Notes under the pieces: generated by a model
What the model was told of the DNA's origin: nothing
The model's database searches: none
What the model saw: only the letters and a program-made list of their open reading frames with translations
Source: Flavobacteriales bacterium
GTDB lineage: Bacteria; Bacteroidota; Bacteroidia; Flavobacteriales_D; Crocinitomicaceae
Assembly: GCA_947500875.1 (NCBI GenBank)
Contig: CANMUN010000002.1
Span: 31,671 to 95,670 of the forward strand
DNA length: 64,000 nt
Reading direction: 5' to 3'
Position numbers and translations under genes: made by a program
Shown: positions 1 through 9,669 of the stretch, piece by piece
Position numbering within the stretch: the stretch's first letter is position 1
Layout: every line of letters begins with the position of its first letter

Positions 1-44
1 AAGAATTTCATGCGCCAAAATTACGAAAAGTAGCGAGCTGTAAA

Positions 45-2471
45 TTAGCGGGCAAGGTGAAAGAATCCGCTATACGTTTGATTTTTCTCCGTCAAGGTCA
101 ACACAAAGAAATAAACACCATCGGAAAGGTCCCCACCGTTCCACGTATTCGCATATCCTACTTGCTCAAATACCACGTTGCCCCATCGGTTTAAAATTTT
201 CAAGTGATTAGCAGGATAAAAGTCCAAATATTCAAAGGCGAGCAAGTCGTTTACTTGGTCGTTGTTGGGCGTAATAATGTTGGGAATGGACACCTCTGCT
301 GGAACGACCATCAAAGGACCGCAAAGGGTATCAACGCAACCCATTACATCTTCTACCGCCAAACACAAAACGTTGGAGGAGGGCGCATTGAAGGTGTTGT
401 TCCAGGAATTATTCATCGAAACCATTGAGCCGTTAAGTATCCAAGACCATTGATTAATGGTAGAGGCGGGTGAAACGCTTTGATCTTGAAAGGAGGTTGG
501 GATTCCAACGAGCACTGGAGTTGGAGTTACTGAATAATTGGCTTGTGGATTGCTGTGAACCGTAACCGAAAAAGTTGTGGTATCTGAGGTACAACCATCG
601 CCTTCTGCATAAGCACTGAACGTTACCGTATTGGGGGCACCGGCATTGACTTCGTTGAAGTTAAAATTTCCTTGCCCGTTCGTATTATTGCCAAAATAAT
701 AGGCAGTTCCATTGCTGAAACACGAACTTAATTCGATGAGGTTGTTGGTCCCAGAACAAACCACAGAATCATAGGTCAGTTCAATATTGGTTGCGGGCTT
801 AATGGGAACGGTTTCAAAAGGGATTCCTGCAATCACGGCTCCACAAGCGTCTGTAATTACCGGAGGAGGAATATTTAACAGCGTGTAGGAGGAATCGCAA
901 TAAATAGGACAATTAGGAATATTCAGGGTGAATAAATGGTTGGTTGAACCCGCACCGCACCCGGTGTTGGTTCCGGTAACCACGGTATCGTTGGTCCAGG
1001 GATGGGTAAACGTGTAGGGAGCAACGCCGTAGCGAGCATATGCTCTAACATCTACAGAACACACATTGGAACATTGAGGAGTTTGGGTGGCATACCAAAC
1101 AGATCCATACGACTCGGGAGTTCTGCCGTACACCACGACTTGAAAAGGCCAAAGCGTCGTGAAAGGGTCGTAGCGAATGTACGTTGTATTGCAGCCGGCT
1201 CCATAGGTGTAACGGCTTAAATGGAAACGCACATAGAAGTTGGTGGCAGTACAGGCTTCTGGAATACAACACACCAAAGGCGACATCATGTTAAAGCTAT
1301 CTAAGTAGGCAGTACCCGCAGACTGCGCATTCGCCCCTGTGATGGTAAAGGTTTGGGAGTTTCCACAAATCGTGCTGAAGTACATAACTCCTTGGTTCAT
1401 GGTGGCACCGGCCCAAGGGTCAGCGTAAAAACTGGAACTAACATAAACTCCCGTTGGGGTAATGCCAGCAGGAATTGTTGCTTGCAAGCTATCGACATTA
1501 TAGGTCGGCGTTAAACACGAATTCATATAGCCCCCAGCCCAAGTAGCGGTAGGCCCACCTACCAATGGGTCGATGGTAATGGGGTAAACGCGTTCGGTAG
1601 CATTGAACCATGAGGCGGCAATACCGATGGTTAAACGGTACTCATTGCTTTCGCCCATTTGCTGGAAACTCATGGATCCTTGCTGATAGTTCATGGAGGC
1701 GTCGTAGGCAAATGGAGCGAATATTTTTCCACAGGGTTTTTGGGTTGCACGGTCTACGACGATAATGTCCGCACCATAAGCGAGACCATCGATGAACAAG
1801 GCTCCTCGAGAACCCCGCACGTTAATTTCTCCCATTTCATAGGCTTTCAAAGACTCGTACTGAAGTTCATAACCCTCGGGAAGGACTACGGTTTCCTCTA
1901 CGGTAAAATACTGGGGGTCGTTTAAGGTAACTGGTGCGTTGACCAGCACATTGCTTTTCACCCGGTCTTCCGAGAAGATGAGCTGTTGGGTATAGTTTCC
2001 TTGACGGATTTCACAACCCGTACCCCTTACATCAGCGTTCCCGAGCGACACTTTGGGCATGGGGATGCCGTTATACTGCCGGTTTTTACCCAAGAGCAAC
2101 GTTGAGCCGTTATCGTCCAAGCTGATGGTGTAGGTTCCGTCGTTGTTAAGGTGCGTAGGGTAAGCTTGTTGTTGGGCCGACCATCCGTTCAGAGATGGAT
2201 TCAAGCCTGATTTAATTGGTTGCAATTTCCCGTTTTTATCCAAATAATGAATGGGTTTTTTGCTGAACACACCTTTAGTGTTGCCTTTTTCATCTTTGAA
2301 ATGGCTGGAATAAAGGGTTCGTTGGATCGTTAATTCCGTCCACACACGCCCTTGTTCTTCCATCATCAAAGAGCTGTCGTTTCCTTTAACTAACGGCGCT
2401 GATTCTATGTAACGCTGCGCTGTGACCAAATTAAACGCAGAAAAAATGAAGAGTAGTAGTAGTTTTTTCAT
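45..2471 (-). CDS. Secreted T9SS cargo protein with PKD-like and CHU_C-type C-terminal domain
   Basis: The 808-residue protein starts with a signal peptide (about residues 1-18, ending VTAQ). A long middle part holds low-complexity, Asn/Thr/Cys-rich beta segments. A PKD-like stretch lies around residues 650-730 (FQDQSVSPAST, then CLAVEDVMGC). The last ~75 residues match the gliding-motility-associated C-terminal (CHU_C, type B sorting) domain: IPNIITPNNDQVNDLL, ILNRWGNVVFE and DGVYFFVL. Proteins with this tail are exported by the type IX secretion system and attached to or released from the cell surface. The start codon overlaps the stop of the upstream small membrane gene (shared TCAT on the plus strand), so the two are probably co-transcribed. 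The central region was not recognised and its ligand or substrate is unknown. The sorting domain is certain by eye; any role in adhesion is inference. Confidence 0.85.
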   Translation of the reverse strand: MKKLLLLFIFSAFNLVTAQRYIESAPLVKGNDSSLMMEEQGRVWTELTIQRTLYSSHFKDEKGNTKGVFSKKPIHYLDKNGKLQPIKSGLNPSLNGWSAQQQAYPTHLNNDGTYTISLDDNGSTLLLGKNRQYNGIPMPKVSLGNADVRGTGCEIRQGNYTQQLIFSEDRVKSNVLVNAPVTLNDPQYFTVEETVVLPEGYELQYESLKAYEMGEINVRGSRGALFIDGLAYGADIIVVDRATQKPCGKIFAPFAYDASMNYQQGSMSFQQMGESNEYRLTIGIAASWFNATERVYPITIDPLVGGPTATWAGGYMNSCLTPTYNVDSLQATIPAGITPTGVYVSSSFYADPWAGATMNQGVMYFSTICGNSQTFTITGANAQSAGTAYLDSFNMMSPLVCCIPEACTATNFYVRFHLSRYTYGAGCNTTYIRYDPFTTLWPFQVVVYGRTPESYGSVWYATQTPQCSNVCSVDVRAYARYGVAPYTFTHPWTNDTVVTGTNTGCGAGSTNHLFTLNIPNCPIYCDSSYTLLNIPPPVITDACGAVIAGIPFETVPIKPATNIELTYDSVVCSGTNNLIELSSCFSNGTAYYFGNNTNGQGNFNFNEVNAGAPNTVTFSAYAEGDGCTSDTTTFSVTVHSNPQANYSVTPTPVLVGIPTSFQDQSVSPASTINQWSWILNGSMVSMNNSWNNTFNAPSSNVLCLAVEDVMGCVDTLCGPLMVVPAEVSIPNIITPNNDQVNDLLAFEYLDFYPANHLKILNRWGNVVFEQVGYANTWNGGDLSDGVYFFVLTLTEKNQTYSGFFHLAR

Positions 2472-2905
2472 GCATTCGATGATTCAAGGTGAATTATTTT
2501 TCCTCCGCTTTTCCCTACTTCATAACCAAAATAACACGCTGCTAGGCTAAGCGCTAAGATGCCCCACAACATAAATTTTTTCCAAGAGTAACTCATCCAA
2601 GACGCCCAAATAGCCAGGACAGAAATCGCTCCTAAGGCGGCATTAACCCAGAGCAAAAGCTCGGCTTTTTCCTCGTGTTCGTGAATTACATGATGGCTTA
2701 TTTTGGGGTATAATTGTTCAACCGCCTCCTCAGCACCTTCTCCGCTGTTGAGCGCCAAAAAAGTACTAATAGCGGTAAGAATAAAAAAGAAATAGCCGGT
2801 GCGCTTGACCAATTCGGAAGAATAGATCATTCCGATGAGAATAAGGATAATTCCCGCTATGGGAAAAATGATGGGAAAATGGTTTACGAGGTTGTGAAAC
2901 TGCAT
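2468..2905 (-). CDS. Small four-helix membrane protein, DUF2231-like
   Basis: The 145-residue protein has four hydrophobic helices at about residues 8-27, 36-52, 84-101 and 109-128. An acidic/His-rich loop (SHHVIHEHEEKAELLL) lies between helices two and three. The N-terminal NHFPI and the IHEHEE motif recall DUF2231 membrane proteins of Bacteroidota, which have no assigned reaction. It is first in a two-gene unit and its stop overlaps the start of the T9SS cargo gene downstream. The ATG is preceded by a weak promoter-like TAACTTG on the minus strand. Being a membrane protein is well supported; the family label is a recollection from motif pattern. Confidence 0.7.
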   Translation of the reverse strand: MQFHNLVNHFPIIFPIAGIILILIGMIYSSELVKRTGYFFFILTAISTFLALNSGEGAEEAVEQLYPKISHHVIHEHEEKAELLLWVNAALGAISVLAIWASWMSYSWKKFMLWGILALSLAACYFGYEVGKSGGKIIHLESSNA

Positions 2906-2985
2906 TAAATTAATTTGAAGAGCAAGTTACGAAAATAATTAAAAAAACCCGACTTTTCCATAGGCCTCTTTTCACCTCAAAACCC

Positions 2986-2993
2986 TATTTTTG
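2986..2993 (+). promoter_or_regulatory. -7 box of asnS promoter
   Basis: TATTTTTG matches the Bacteroidota -7 consensus TAnnTTTG. It ends 8 bases before the asnS ATG, so the expected start site leaves only a few bases of leader. The 96-base gap 2906-3001 is divergent and holds nothing else that I can identify. Confidence 0.6.
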
Positions 2994-3001
2994 TAACCAT
3001 T

Positions 3002-4444
3002 ATGGGTGTTTCAATAAAAGAATTACTGCTTCAAAGCACACAAGTGGTTGGTTCTACCATAACCGTACAAGGTTGGGTTAGGGCCTTTCGAAGCAATCGT
3101 TTTCTACAAATCAATGATGGATCAACCTTGGGTACACTCCAGGCCGTTATTGATTTTAATGCTTTTCCAGAGGAGGAATTGCGCAAACTAACTACAGCAG
3201 CGGCCGTTAAACTAAGCGGCGAGGTGGTGGAGTCTATTGGCTCCGGCCAGTCGATTGAATTGTTGGTAAAACATTTTGAGGTCTTAGGTCTGGCGGCAGC
3301 GGATGATGTACAGAGAACCGTTATGCAGCCCAAGCGCCACAGTTTAGACTTTTTAAGAGAACAAGCACATTTTCGTTTTCGGACCAATACGTTTGGAGCG
3401 GTATTTAGAATTCGCCACTCGGTTTCCTACGCAATCCACCATTATTTTCATTCCCACGGATTTTACTACCTGAACACCCCAATAGTTACAGGATCCGATG
3501 CAGAAGGTGCGGGAGAAATGTTTCGTGTAACCACGCTCGACGCCCAAAACCCACCACTCACCGAGGAAGGAAAGGTGGATTTTAGCCAAGACTTTTTTGG
3601 TAAACCGGTGAATTTAACCGTGTCGGGTCAATTGGAGGCAGAACTTGCAGCCTTAGCCCTTGGCAAAGTTTACACCTTTGGCCCCACTTTTAGAGCCGAA
3701 AACTCCAATACTTCGAGACACCTCGCTGAGTTTTGGATGATCGAGCCCGAAGTTGCGTTCAATGACCTTCAAGCGAACATGGATTTGACCGAGGACTTCC
3801 TGAAGTACATCTGCCGTTTTGTGTTGGAAAACTGCCAAGAGGACCTGCAGTTTTTGAACGATCGCGATCAGCAAGAACAAGCCCAAAAGCCTCAGCACGA
3901 GCGCAATGAGTTGTCGTTGATAGAGCGCATCCAATTCGTGGTGGAAAATCCCTTCAAGCGATTGAGTTATACCGAGGCCATCGATGTATTGAAGAATTCC
4001 AACCATTACAAAAAGAAAAAATTTCAGTACGATGTCGCTTGGGGAATCGATTTGCAAAGCGAGCACGAACGGTATTTGGTGGAAAAGGAATTTAAATGCC
4101 CGGTAATCCTGACCGATTATCCCGCCGAGATAAAAGCATTTTACATGCGTTCCAACGACGACGGAAAAACGGTTGCGGCTATGGACGTGTTGTTCCCCGG
4201 AATTGGCGAAATTGTAGGGGGATCGCAACGGGAAGAACGGCTGGAGGTCTTGCAACAGAAATGTGCGGCGTTTGGAATTCCTGAAGAGGAATTGTGGTGG
4301 TATATGGATACGCGACGCATTGGAACGGTGCCACATGCAGGATTTGGATTGGGCTTGGAGCGCATGATCATGTTCGTCACAGGAATGACCAATATCCGAG
4401 ATGTGATACCTTTCCCAAGAACCCCCTTGAACGCCTCGTTTTAA
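3002..4444 (+). CDS. asnS: Asparagine--tRNA ligase
   Basis: This class IIb aminoacyl-tRNA synthetase charges tRNA-Asn with asparagine in the cytosol. The 480-residue protein has an N-terminal OB-fold anticodon-binding domain (about 17-110, with ITVQGWVRAFRSNRFLQIND) and a catalytic core (about 125-475). Motif 2 is FRAENSNTSRHLAEFW (around 230) and motif 3 is GFGLGLERMIMF (around 447). Length and motifs fit AsnRS rather than AspRS, which is longer. Its TAA shares one base with the ATG of rpoN (TAATG), an arrangement that usually means translational coupling. It has its own -7 box just upstream. Confidence 0.97.
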   Translation: MGVSIKELLLQSTQVVGSTITVQGWVRAFRSNRFLQINDGSTLGTLQAVIDFNAFPEEELRKLTTAAAVKLSGEVVESIGSGQSIELLVKHFEVLGLAAADDVQRTVMQPKRHSLDFLREQAHFRFRTNTFGAVFRIRHSVSYAIHHYFHSHGFYYLNTPIVTGSDAEGAGEMFRVTTLDAQNPPLTEEGKVDFSQDFFGKPVNLTVSGQLEAELAALALGKVYTFGPTFRAENSNTSRHLAEFWMIEPEVAFNDLQANMDLTEDFLKYICRFVLENCQEDLQFLNDRDQQEQAQKPQHERNELSLIERIQFVVENPFKRLSYTEAIDVLKNSNHYKKKKFQYDVAWGIDLQSEHERYLVEKEFKCPVILTDYPAEIKAFYMRSNDDGKTVAAMDVLFPGIGEIVGGSQREERLEVLQQKCAAFGIPEEELWWYMDTRRIGTVPHAGFGLGLERMIMFVTGMTNIRDVIPFPRTPLNASF

Positions 4445-5877
4445 TGGCACTCAAGCAACAATTCACCCAACGCCAGGACCTGCGCTTGTCGCCGCAGCAA
4501 ATTCAATTAATGAAATTGCTGCAAATACCTGCTGCGGAATTGGACCAGCGCATCCAGCAGGAAATAGAGGAAAATCCCGCGTTAGAACAAGGGGATGACG
4601 AGAATCTTGAGCCACTGGAGGATCCAGCAGCCAACAGCGATGAAGAGGATTTTGATTTCTCGGAGTATTTTGATGAAGACTCATCGGATTACAAAACCCA
4701 AGTCAGCAACCATTCTAAGGACGAAGAGGAGCGGAGTGTGCCTATTTCAGGAGAAAATTCTTTTCAGGACCGCTTGATGGAACAGTTGCAATGGAACGAT
4801 CTTAGCGAAGAAGAACTTGTTATTGCGGAGGTGATTGTTGGAAATCTGGATGAGTCGGGATATTTAAACCGTTCCCTTGATGCCCTAGTGGACGACTTAG
4901 CCTTCCATTACAACACCAGAGTTGCCGAACAAGAGGTGTTGGGGGTTTTGTATCAAATTCAAGAACTGGATCCCGCAGGGGTAGGAGCACGGACCTTGCA
5001 GGAGTGCCTAATGCTTCAAGCTCGGCGAAGAAACGATGGTAGCCGGCTGAAATCCTTGGTTTTGAAGGCCTTGAAAGATTGTTTTGAAGCGTTTACTAAA
5101 AAGCACTACGATAAAATGGCGCTGAAGCTCAAAATCGAGGAAGAGGAGTTAAAAGAGGTGGTGAATGAAATTTTGAAGTTAAACCCCAAACCAGGAGGTT
5201 CGGTTAAAGGCAATGATAAAGCTGTACAACAGGTTATTCCGGACTTCATCCTGAATGAAGTTGACGGGGTTTTTGACTTGTCGCTGAATGCGCGCAATAC
5301 CCCCGATTTGAAAATCAGCCGGGAATACCAAACCTTAATGCGGGCATTCGCCGAGGGAGCCAAAACCTCTAAAAGCGATAAGCAAGCATTAACTTTTGTA
5401 AAACACAAGGTGGACTCTGCCAAAGGATTCATCGATGCGATCAAGCAGCGCCACGAAACCCTGTACCTCACCATGAGTGCCATTTTGGAACATCAACAAG
5501 CATTTTTCCTAACGGGCGATAACACCAAGTTGAGGCCGATGATTTTAAAGGATATCGCGGACCGAGTTCAAATGGATATTTCCACGATTTCGCGGGTAGC
5601 GAACAGTAAATACGTTGAGACGAACCACGGGATTTACCTTTTGAAGAATTTGTTTTCAGAGGCGATGACCACGGATTCAGGTGAAGAAGTTTCTTCTCGA
5701 GAGGTGAAGCAAATTTTACTCGAAGCCATTGAGAAAGAGGACAAAAAAGCGCCGATTCCCGATGAGAAGTTGATGGTGATTCTGAACGAAAAAGGGTATA
5801 ATATTGCTCGCAGAACCGTTGCTAAATACCGAGAACAGCTCAATATTCCCGTAGCTCGTCTGCGTAAAGAACTATAA
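4444..5877 (+). CDS. rpoN: RNA polymerase sigma-54 factor
   Basis: This is the alternative sigma factor that directs RNA polymerase to -24/-12 promoters opened by AAA+ activators. The 477-residue protein has the N-terminal activator-interacting region rich in Gln and Leu (SPQQIQLMKLLQ, residues 15-26; LDQRIQQEIEENP), then an acidic linker. The core-binding and HTH regions follow, and the RpoN box ARRTVAKYRE lies near residues 455-464. The frame is open for 50 more codons upstream, but these lie inside asnS. MALKQQF at 4444 is the natural start because it matches family N-termini and overlaps the asnS stop as TAATG. No sigma-54 activator gene is visible in the window. Confidence 0.96.
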   Translation: MALKQQFTQRQDLRLSPQQIQLMKLLQIPAAELDQRIQQEIEENPALEQGDDENLEPLEDPAANSDEEDFDFSEYFDEDSSDYKTQVSNHSKDEEERSVPISGENSFQDRLMEQLQWNDLSEEELVIAEVIVGNLDESGYLNRSLDALVDDLAFHYNTRVAEQEVLGVLYQIQELDPAGVGARTLQECLMLQARRRNDGSRLKSLVLKALKDCFEAFTKKHYDKMALKLKIEEEELKEVVNEILKLNPKPGGSVKGNDKAVQQVIPDFILNEVDGVFDLSLNARNTPDLKISREYQTLMRAFAEGAKTSKSDKQALTFVKHKVDSAKGFIDAIKQRHETLYLTMSAILEHQQAFFLTGDNTKLRPMILKDIADRVQMDISTISRVANSKYVETNHGIYLLKNLFSEAMTTDSGEEVSSREVKQILLEAIEKEDKKAPIPDEKLMVILNEKGYNIARRTVAKYREQLNIPVARLRKEL

Positions 5878-5879
5878 CC

Positions 5880-6512
5880 ATGACTCAATTAAGCCATTTC
5901 TTTTCCTGGTTGTTTTTGCCGTTATTGATGCCGCTTTATGCCTTGTTGATTGTGATGTTTGTTCCTTCGAGCCCGGTGGATATGTCGGAAATTAGCCCCT
6001 ATGTCCTTCCATTGCATTTGAAGTGGGTGCTTTGGACCGTGTTTTTGATATTTTGTTTTGTGGCTCCAGGTTTGTCATTTTATGGGCTATACCGGTTTAA
6101 GATTATTACTACGCTCGACATGGAGTCGCGCCTTGAGCGGCGAATCCCCTTGTTGATCATGTTGGGGTATAATTTAATCTTGATTTGGTTTATTTACCAG
6201 AGCGATCCACAAGGAGTTTTACCCAATATCTTTATGCGGCTACCCCTCGCCGGTTTATTGGTTACGGTGTTGTTTACGGTTATTACTTCGTGGATAAAAA
6301 TTTCGATGCATGCTGGTGGATGCGGAATTTTCACCGGGTTTCTGTTTGCTTTTTATCAACAGCAACACGACCCGTCCTTAGCGGTAATATCGATAGCGTT
6401 TTTGATTTCGGGGCTGGTTATTGGCTCGAGATGGTTCTTAAAAAAACACACTTTGCTTGAGCTTACCTTGGGTTTTTTCATGGCATTTCTTATGGCCTGG
6501 CAAGTTCAATAA
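5880..6512 (+). CDS. PAP2-like integral membrane protein
   Basis: The 210-residue protein has about six hydrophobic helices. The pattern KISMHAGGCG (around 140-149) followed by GSRWFLKKHTLLELTLGFFM near the C-terminus resembles degenerate PAP2 (lipid phosphatase/phosphotransferase) signatures: Ser/His in one loop, Arg and His in the last. The classical KxxxxxxRP motif is not obvious. Whether it is catalytically active is therefore unclear. It starts 3 bases after rpoN and is very likely co-transcribed with asnS-rpoN. It ends 14 bases before the convergent glmS. If active it might act on undecaprenyl or phosphatidyl phosphates at the inner membrane; that is inference. Confidence 0.6.
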   Translation: MTQLSHFFSWLFLPLLMPLYALLIVMFVPSSPVDMSEISPYVLPLHLKWVLWTVFLIFCFVAPGLSFYGLYRFKIITTLDMESRLERRIPLLIMLGYNLILIWFIYQSDPQGVLPNIFMRLPLAGLLVTVLFTVITSWIKISMHAGGCGIFTGFLFAFYQQQHDPSLAVISIAFLISGLVIGSRWFLKKHTLLELTLGFFMAFLMAWQVQ

Positions 6513-6526
6513 AACCCCTAGAAGCC

Positions 6527-8371
6527 TTACTCCACCGTGACCGACTTCGCTAAATTTCTCGGTTGATCCACGTTGCATCCGCGCATTACGGCAATGAAAT
6601 AGGAAAGTAACTGGAGTGGAATCGTTGCTAGCAAGGGCACCAAAACCTCATCGGCAGCAGGAATTTCAATGATGTGATCGGCCATGGATTTTACGTGGGT
6701 GTCGCCCTCAGTGACAATGGCAATGATTTTTCCTTTTCTGGCCTTCACTTCTTGAATGTTAGACGCCACCTTCTCGTAAGAGTTTCCTTGCGTAGCAATC
6801 ACAAATACCGGCATGTTTTCGTCGATTAAGGCAATGGGTCCGTGTTTCATTTCTGCCGCGGGATAACCTTCTGCATGGATGTACGATATTTCTTTCAGCT
6901 TTAACGCACCTTCTAAGGCTACAGGAAAGGAAGACCCTCGACCTAAGTATAAAGCGTTGGAGGCGTCTTTATAGGTCTTCGCAATCGATTCAATTAGGTC
7001 ATTTTTCGCCAAGATTTGTTTTACTTTTTCGGGAATTGCTTCAAGTTCCGCCAATAATTCGTGAAATTTAGATTGGCTAATCGTCCCCTTTTTATGGGCC
7101 AATTGAAGCGCCATCAACGTGAGTATTGTAACTTGAGCAGTGAATGCTTTGGTTGACGCCACCCCAATTTCCGGCCCGGCATGGGTGTATGAGCCCGCAT
7201 CCGTAATACGTGAAATGGAGGAGCCGACGACGTTACAGATGCCAAGAATGGTTGCGCCTTTGCTTTTAGCAAGTTCTAAAGCAGCAAGTGTGTCGGCAGT
7301 TTCTCCTGATTGAGAAATGGCAATCACGACATCGTTTTCATGAATGATGGGGTTTCGATAACGGAATTCACTCGCATATTCGACTTCCACATTAATTCGG
7401 GCTAAGTCCTCGAGCAAATATTCACCCACCAAACCGGCATGCCAAGACGTTCCGCAAGCCACGATTATTAAACGGTTGGCTTGAATCATTTTTTGCTCGT
7501 AATCGCGAATTCCACCAAGTGAAATCAATCCTTTTTGGGCGCTTAGCCTTCCCCTAAAGCAATCTTGGATGGACCGCGGCTGTTCGTTGATTTCTTTCAG
7601 CATGAAGTGCTCGTACCCTCCTTTTTCGAGGGCTTCAAGCTCAAGTTCCAGTTTTTGAATGTACGGCGTTTTGGGTTGGTCGCCAATGTTGAACAACTTG
7701 AGGCCCTCCTTACGGTCAATAACGGCGATTTCTTCATCCTCCATGTAGACAACGTTTTTGGTGTATTCTACTATGGGTGAAGCATCAGAAGCACAGAAAT
7801 ATTCCCCGTCCTCCCCGATTCCAACGACAAGAGGGCTGCTTTTTCGGGCGGCTACAAGCCGATCGGGAAATTCATTGGAAATGGCGACAATGGCGTAGGC
7901 TCCTACGACGTGGTTTAAGGCAATTCGCAAGGCTTCTCCGAACCAAACCTGTTCTTTCTTAGAAATATCATCTACCAAGTGCACCAAGGCTTCGGTGTCG
8001 GTTTCACTTCTAAAGGAATACCCCTTATTGATCAATTCTTTTTTGATGGAATCATAATTTTCTATGATACCGTTATGGATCAACGCAATTTTACCATCGG
8101 TGTCGTAATGTGGGTGCGCATTAACGTCGTTGGGTTCTCCGTGGGTTGCCCAACGGGTATGTCCAATGCCCGCAGAGCCTTGCGTATTCTGATCTTCGAC
8201 AAAGGCCTCTAAATTGGACACTTTCCCTTGTTTTTTGTAAACGTTCAGTTGCCCTGCGTTGGATAATGCAATTCCCGCTGAATCGTATCCACGATATTCC
8301 AAGCGTTTTAATCCTTTAATAATAATGGGATAGGCCTCTTTGGGACCAATGTATGCTACAATTCCGCACAT
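6527..8371 (-). CDS. glmS: Glutamine--fructose-6-phosphate aminotransferase (isomerizing)
   Basis: This enzyme converts fructose-6-phosphate and glutamine to glucosamine-6-phosphate, the entry step to UDP-GlcNAc, peptidoglycan and lipid A. The 614-residue protein begins MCGIVAYIG, so Cys2 becomes the N-terminal nucleophile of the glutaminase domain (about 2-225; HTRWATHGEPN, HNGIIENY). Two SIS sugar-isomerase domains follow (about 285-430 and 460-600; CGTSWHAG, SQSGETADT). The C-terminus DQPRNLAKSVTVE is the family hallmark. It is 2 bases upstream of the DUF4270 gene stop on the same strand and is probably last in the GT5-DUF4270-glmS unit. I see no glmS ribozyme. Confidence 0.98.
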   Translation of the reverse strand: MCGIVAYIGPKEAYPIIIKGLKRLEYRGYDSAGIALSNAGQLNVYKKQGKVSNLEAFVEDQNTQGSAGIGHTRWATHGEPNDVNAHPHYDTDGKIALIHNGIIENYDSIKKELINKGYSFRSETDTEALVHLVDDISKKEQVWFGEALRIALNHVVGAYAIVAISNEFPDRLVAARKSSPLVVGIGEDGEYFCASDASPIVEYTKNVVYMEDEEIAVIDRKEGLKLFNIGDQPKTPYIQKLELELEALEKGGYEHFMLKEINEQPRSIQDCFRGRLSAQKGLISLGGIRDYEQKMIQANRLIIVACGTSWHAGLVGEYLLEDLARINVEVEYASEFRYRNPIIHENDVVIAISQSGETADTLAALELAKSKGATILGICNVVGSSISRITDAGSYTHAGPEIGVASTKAFTAQVTILTLMALQLAHKKGTISQSKFHELLAELEAIPEKVKQILAKNDLIESIAKTYKDASNALYLGRGSSFPVALEGALKLKEISYIHAEGYPAAEMKHGPIALIDENMPVFVIATQGNSYEKVASNIQEVKARKGKIIAIVTEGDTHVKSMADHIIEIPAADEVLVPLLATIPLQLLSYFIAVMRGCNVDQPRNLAKSVTVE

Positions 8372-8373
8372 AA

Positions 8374-9669
8374 CTAAAAATTCGTGTAGGTGATAATAAT
8401 TTTTGGACGCATCTTGTTGATGGTGTTTTGCCCATTAAAGATAATCCGTTCTGCGGAATTAACGAAGAAACGAGGAGAAACAATTAACCCGGTATTTTCG
8501 ATGTCTTCATTGATGACTGCCTGAACGTATTGTTTAAGGTCCGCCGTAAATTCTTTTTTCGTTTCTGCGTAAGCACCCGTCACCCCCGTGTTGATATAAC
8601 CTTGAGAAGCAGCCGTTTTTTTGGTGGCAAAGGTAACCGTCGCTCCGGGTTTATACTTGTTGCCCAGTTGGTATTGAATGGGTAGGTGTATCTCTGCTCG
8701 ATGAATGAGTTGGTTTTTGGCGAACTTATTGAGCCCGGGTACGACAATTTTTGCGCGAACACCAAAGGCTTGAGCGTAAAATTCGTTCATTCCAACCGAG
8801 GGGTTGTTGTTCACCGCTTCAACCGGCGTATTGGAACGGTTGATATCCACGTGTGTAAAATCGGCGCAAATTGAATTCATCAGAAAATCATAGGTTTTCG
8901 ATGCACCAGATTGTCGGTAATATATGGTGAGTTTGGTTCCCGGATCGTTGAGGTTGAAATAGAAAACACCTCCTTGTCCGTTGGTTAAAGGAGGGTTATC
9001 GGTTCGAACATAAAGCCCTTTGAAGTAGTTTTGAAACGCTTCGTTGGAGGCAAAAACACCGCTTCCGTTGGAAGCCGAGGTGATGAACTGTTTTGCCAGC
9101 GAGGTGTCTAAATAAATCCTTAATTGGGCCTGTACACTGTCGTCCCCGATCAGGGTAAAATTTAAAGGATCTGGCGTGATGATGGTTTTGTTTGGGTCCA
9201 CCAAAGAAGTGGAGGCATGCGAAATATGGTCAAAGGAATAATACGTTGAGTCATTGTCCATCGGTGATGTCAGTTCGAATACCTCAAAGGTTTGTGCGGA
9301 TAGGTCTCCATAATAACCGGCATACTCTAATCCTAAAACAAACGAATCGACCACGATTTCATTGAGGTTCCCGAAGTCGGGATTCGTGCCGGCAATCCGC
9401 AATTGGGTGTAAAAAGAGGCGTTGAACTCCCCAAAAACAGGGTCTTTGTAGTGTCCTAGCACTACATTCGAAACATTATCGGTTACGACGGAATCCTCAA
9501 TGAAAACAGATGTTCCTAAGTAAAACGTATCGGTGGTTGTGCCGTTCAAATATTGGTTTGAATTTAACAAGTCTTTTCCAAGCGTGTTTTCCTTTTTGCG
9601 GCAAGAATACAAGGCCAAAAGAACAGAAATAGCCACCAACCAACGCATAATAACCGAATTATTTGACAA
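8374..9669 (-). CDS. DUF4270 outer-membrane lipoprotein
   Basis: The 431-residue protein has a short lipoprotein signal ending LLALYSC, with the lipidated Cys at residue 23. The continuation RKKENTLGKDLL is typical of DUF4270, a Bacteroidota family of unknown function often found beside glycogen-synthase-like and glmS genes. The remainder is beta-rich, with NGQGGVFYFNLN and a C-terminal MRPKIIITYTNF. It overlaps the end of the upstream GT5-like gene by 11 bases and sits 2 bases before glmS. The linkage suggests a cell-envelope role, but none is demonstrated. Lipoprotein and family calls are firm; function is unknown. Confidence 0.85.
   Translation of the reverse strand: MSNNSVIMRWLVAISVLLALYSCRKKENTLGKDLLNSNQYLNGTTTDTFYLGTSVFIEDSVVTDNVSNVVLGHYKDPVFGEFNASFYTQLRIAGTNPDFGNLNEIVVDSFVLGLEYAGYYGDLSAQTFEVFELTSPMDNDSTYYSFDHISHASTSLVDPNKTIITPDPLNFTLIGDDSVQAQLRIYLDTSLAKQFITSASNGSGVFASNEAFQNYFKGLYVRTDNPPLTNGQGGVFYFNLNDPGTKLTIYYRQSGASKTYDFLMNSICADFTHVDINRSNTPVEAVNNNPSVGMNEFYAQAFGVRAKIVVPGLNKFAKNQLIHRAEIHLPIQYQLGNKYKPGATVTFATKKTAASQGYINTGVTGAYAETKKEFTADLKQYVQAVINEDIENTGLIVSPRFFVNSAERIIFNGQNTINKMRPKIIITYTNF

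Noticed and set aside
3653..4450. 265-codon minus-strand frame opposite asnS
   Set aside because: It lies fully antisense to a certain tRNA synthetase gene, with no family motif and no promoter box.
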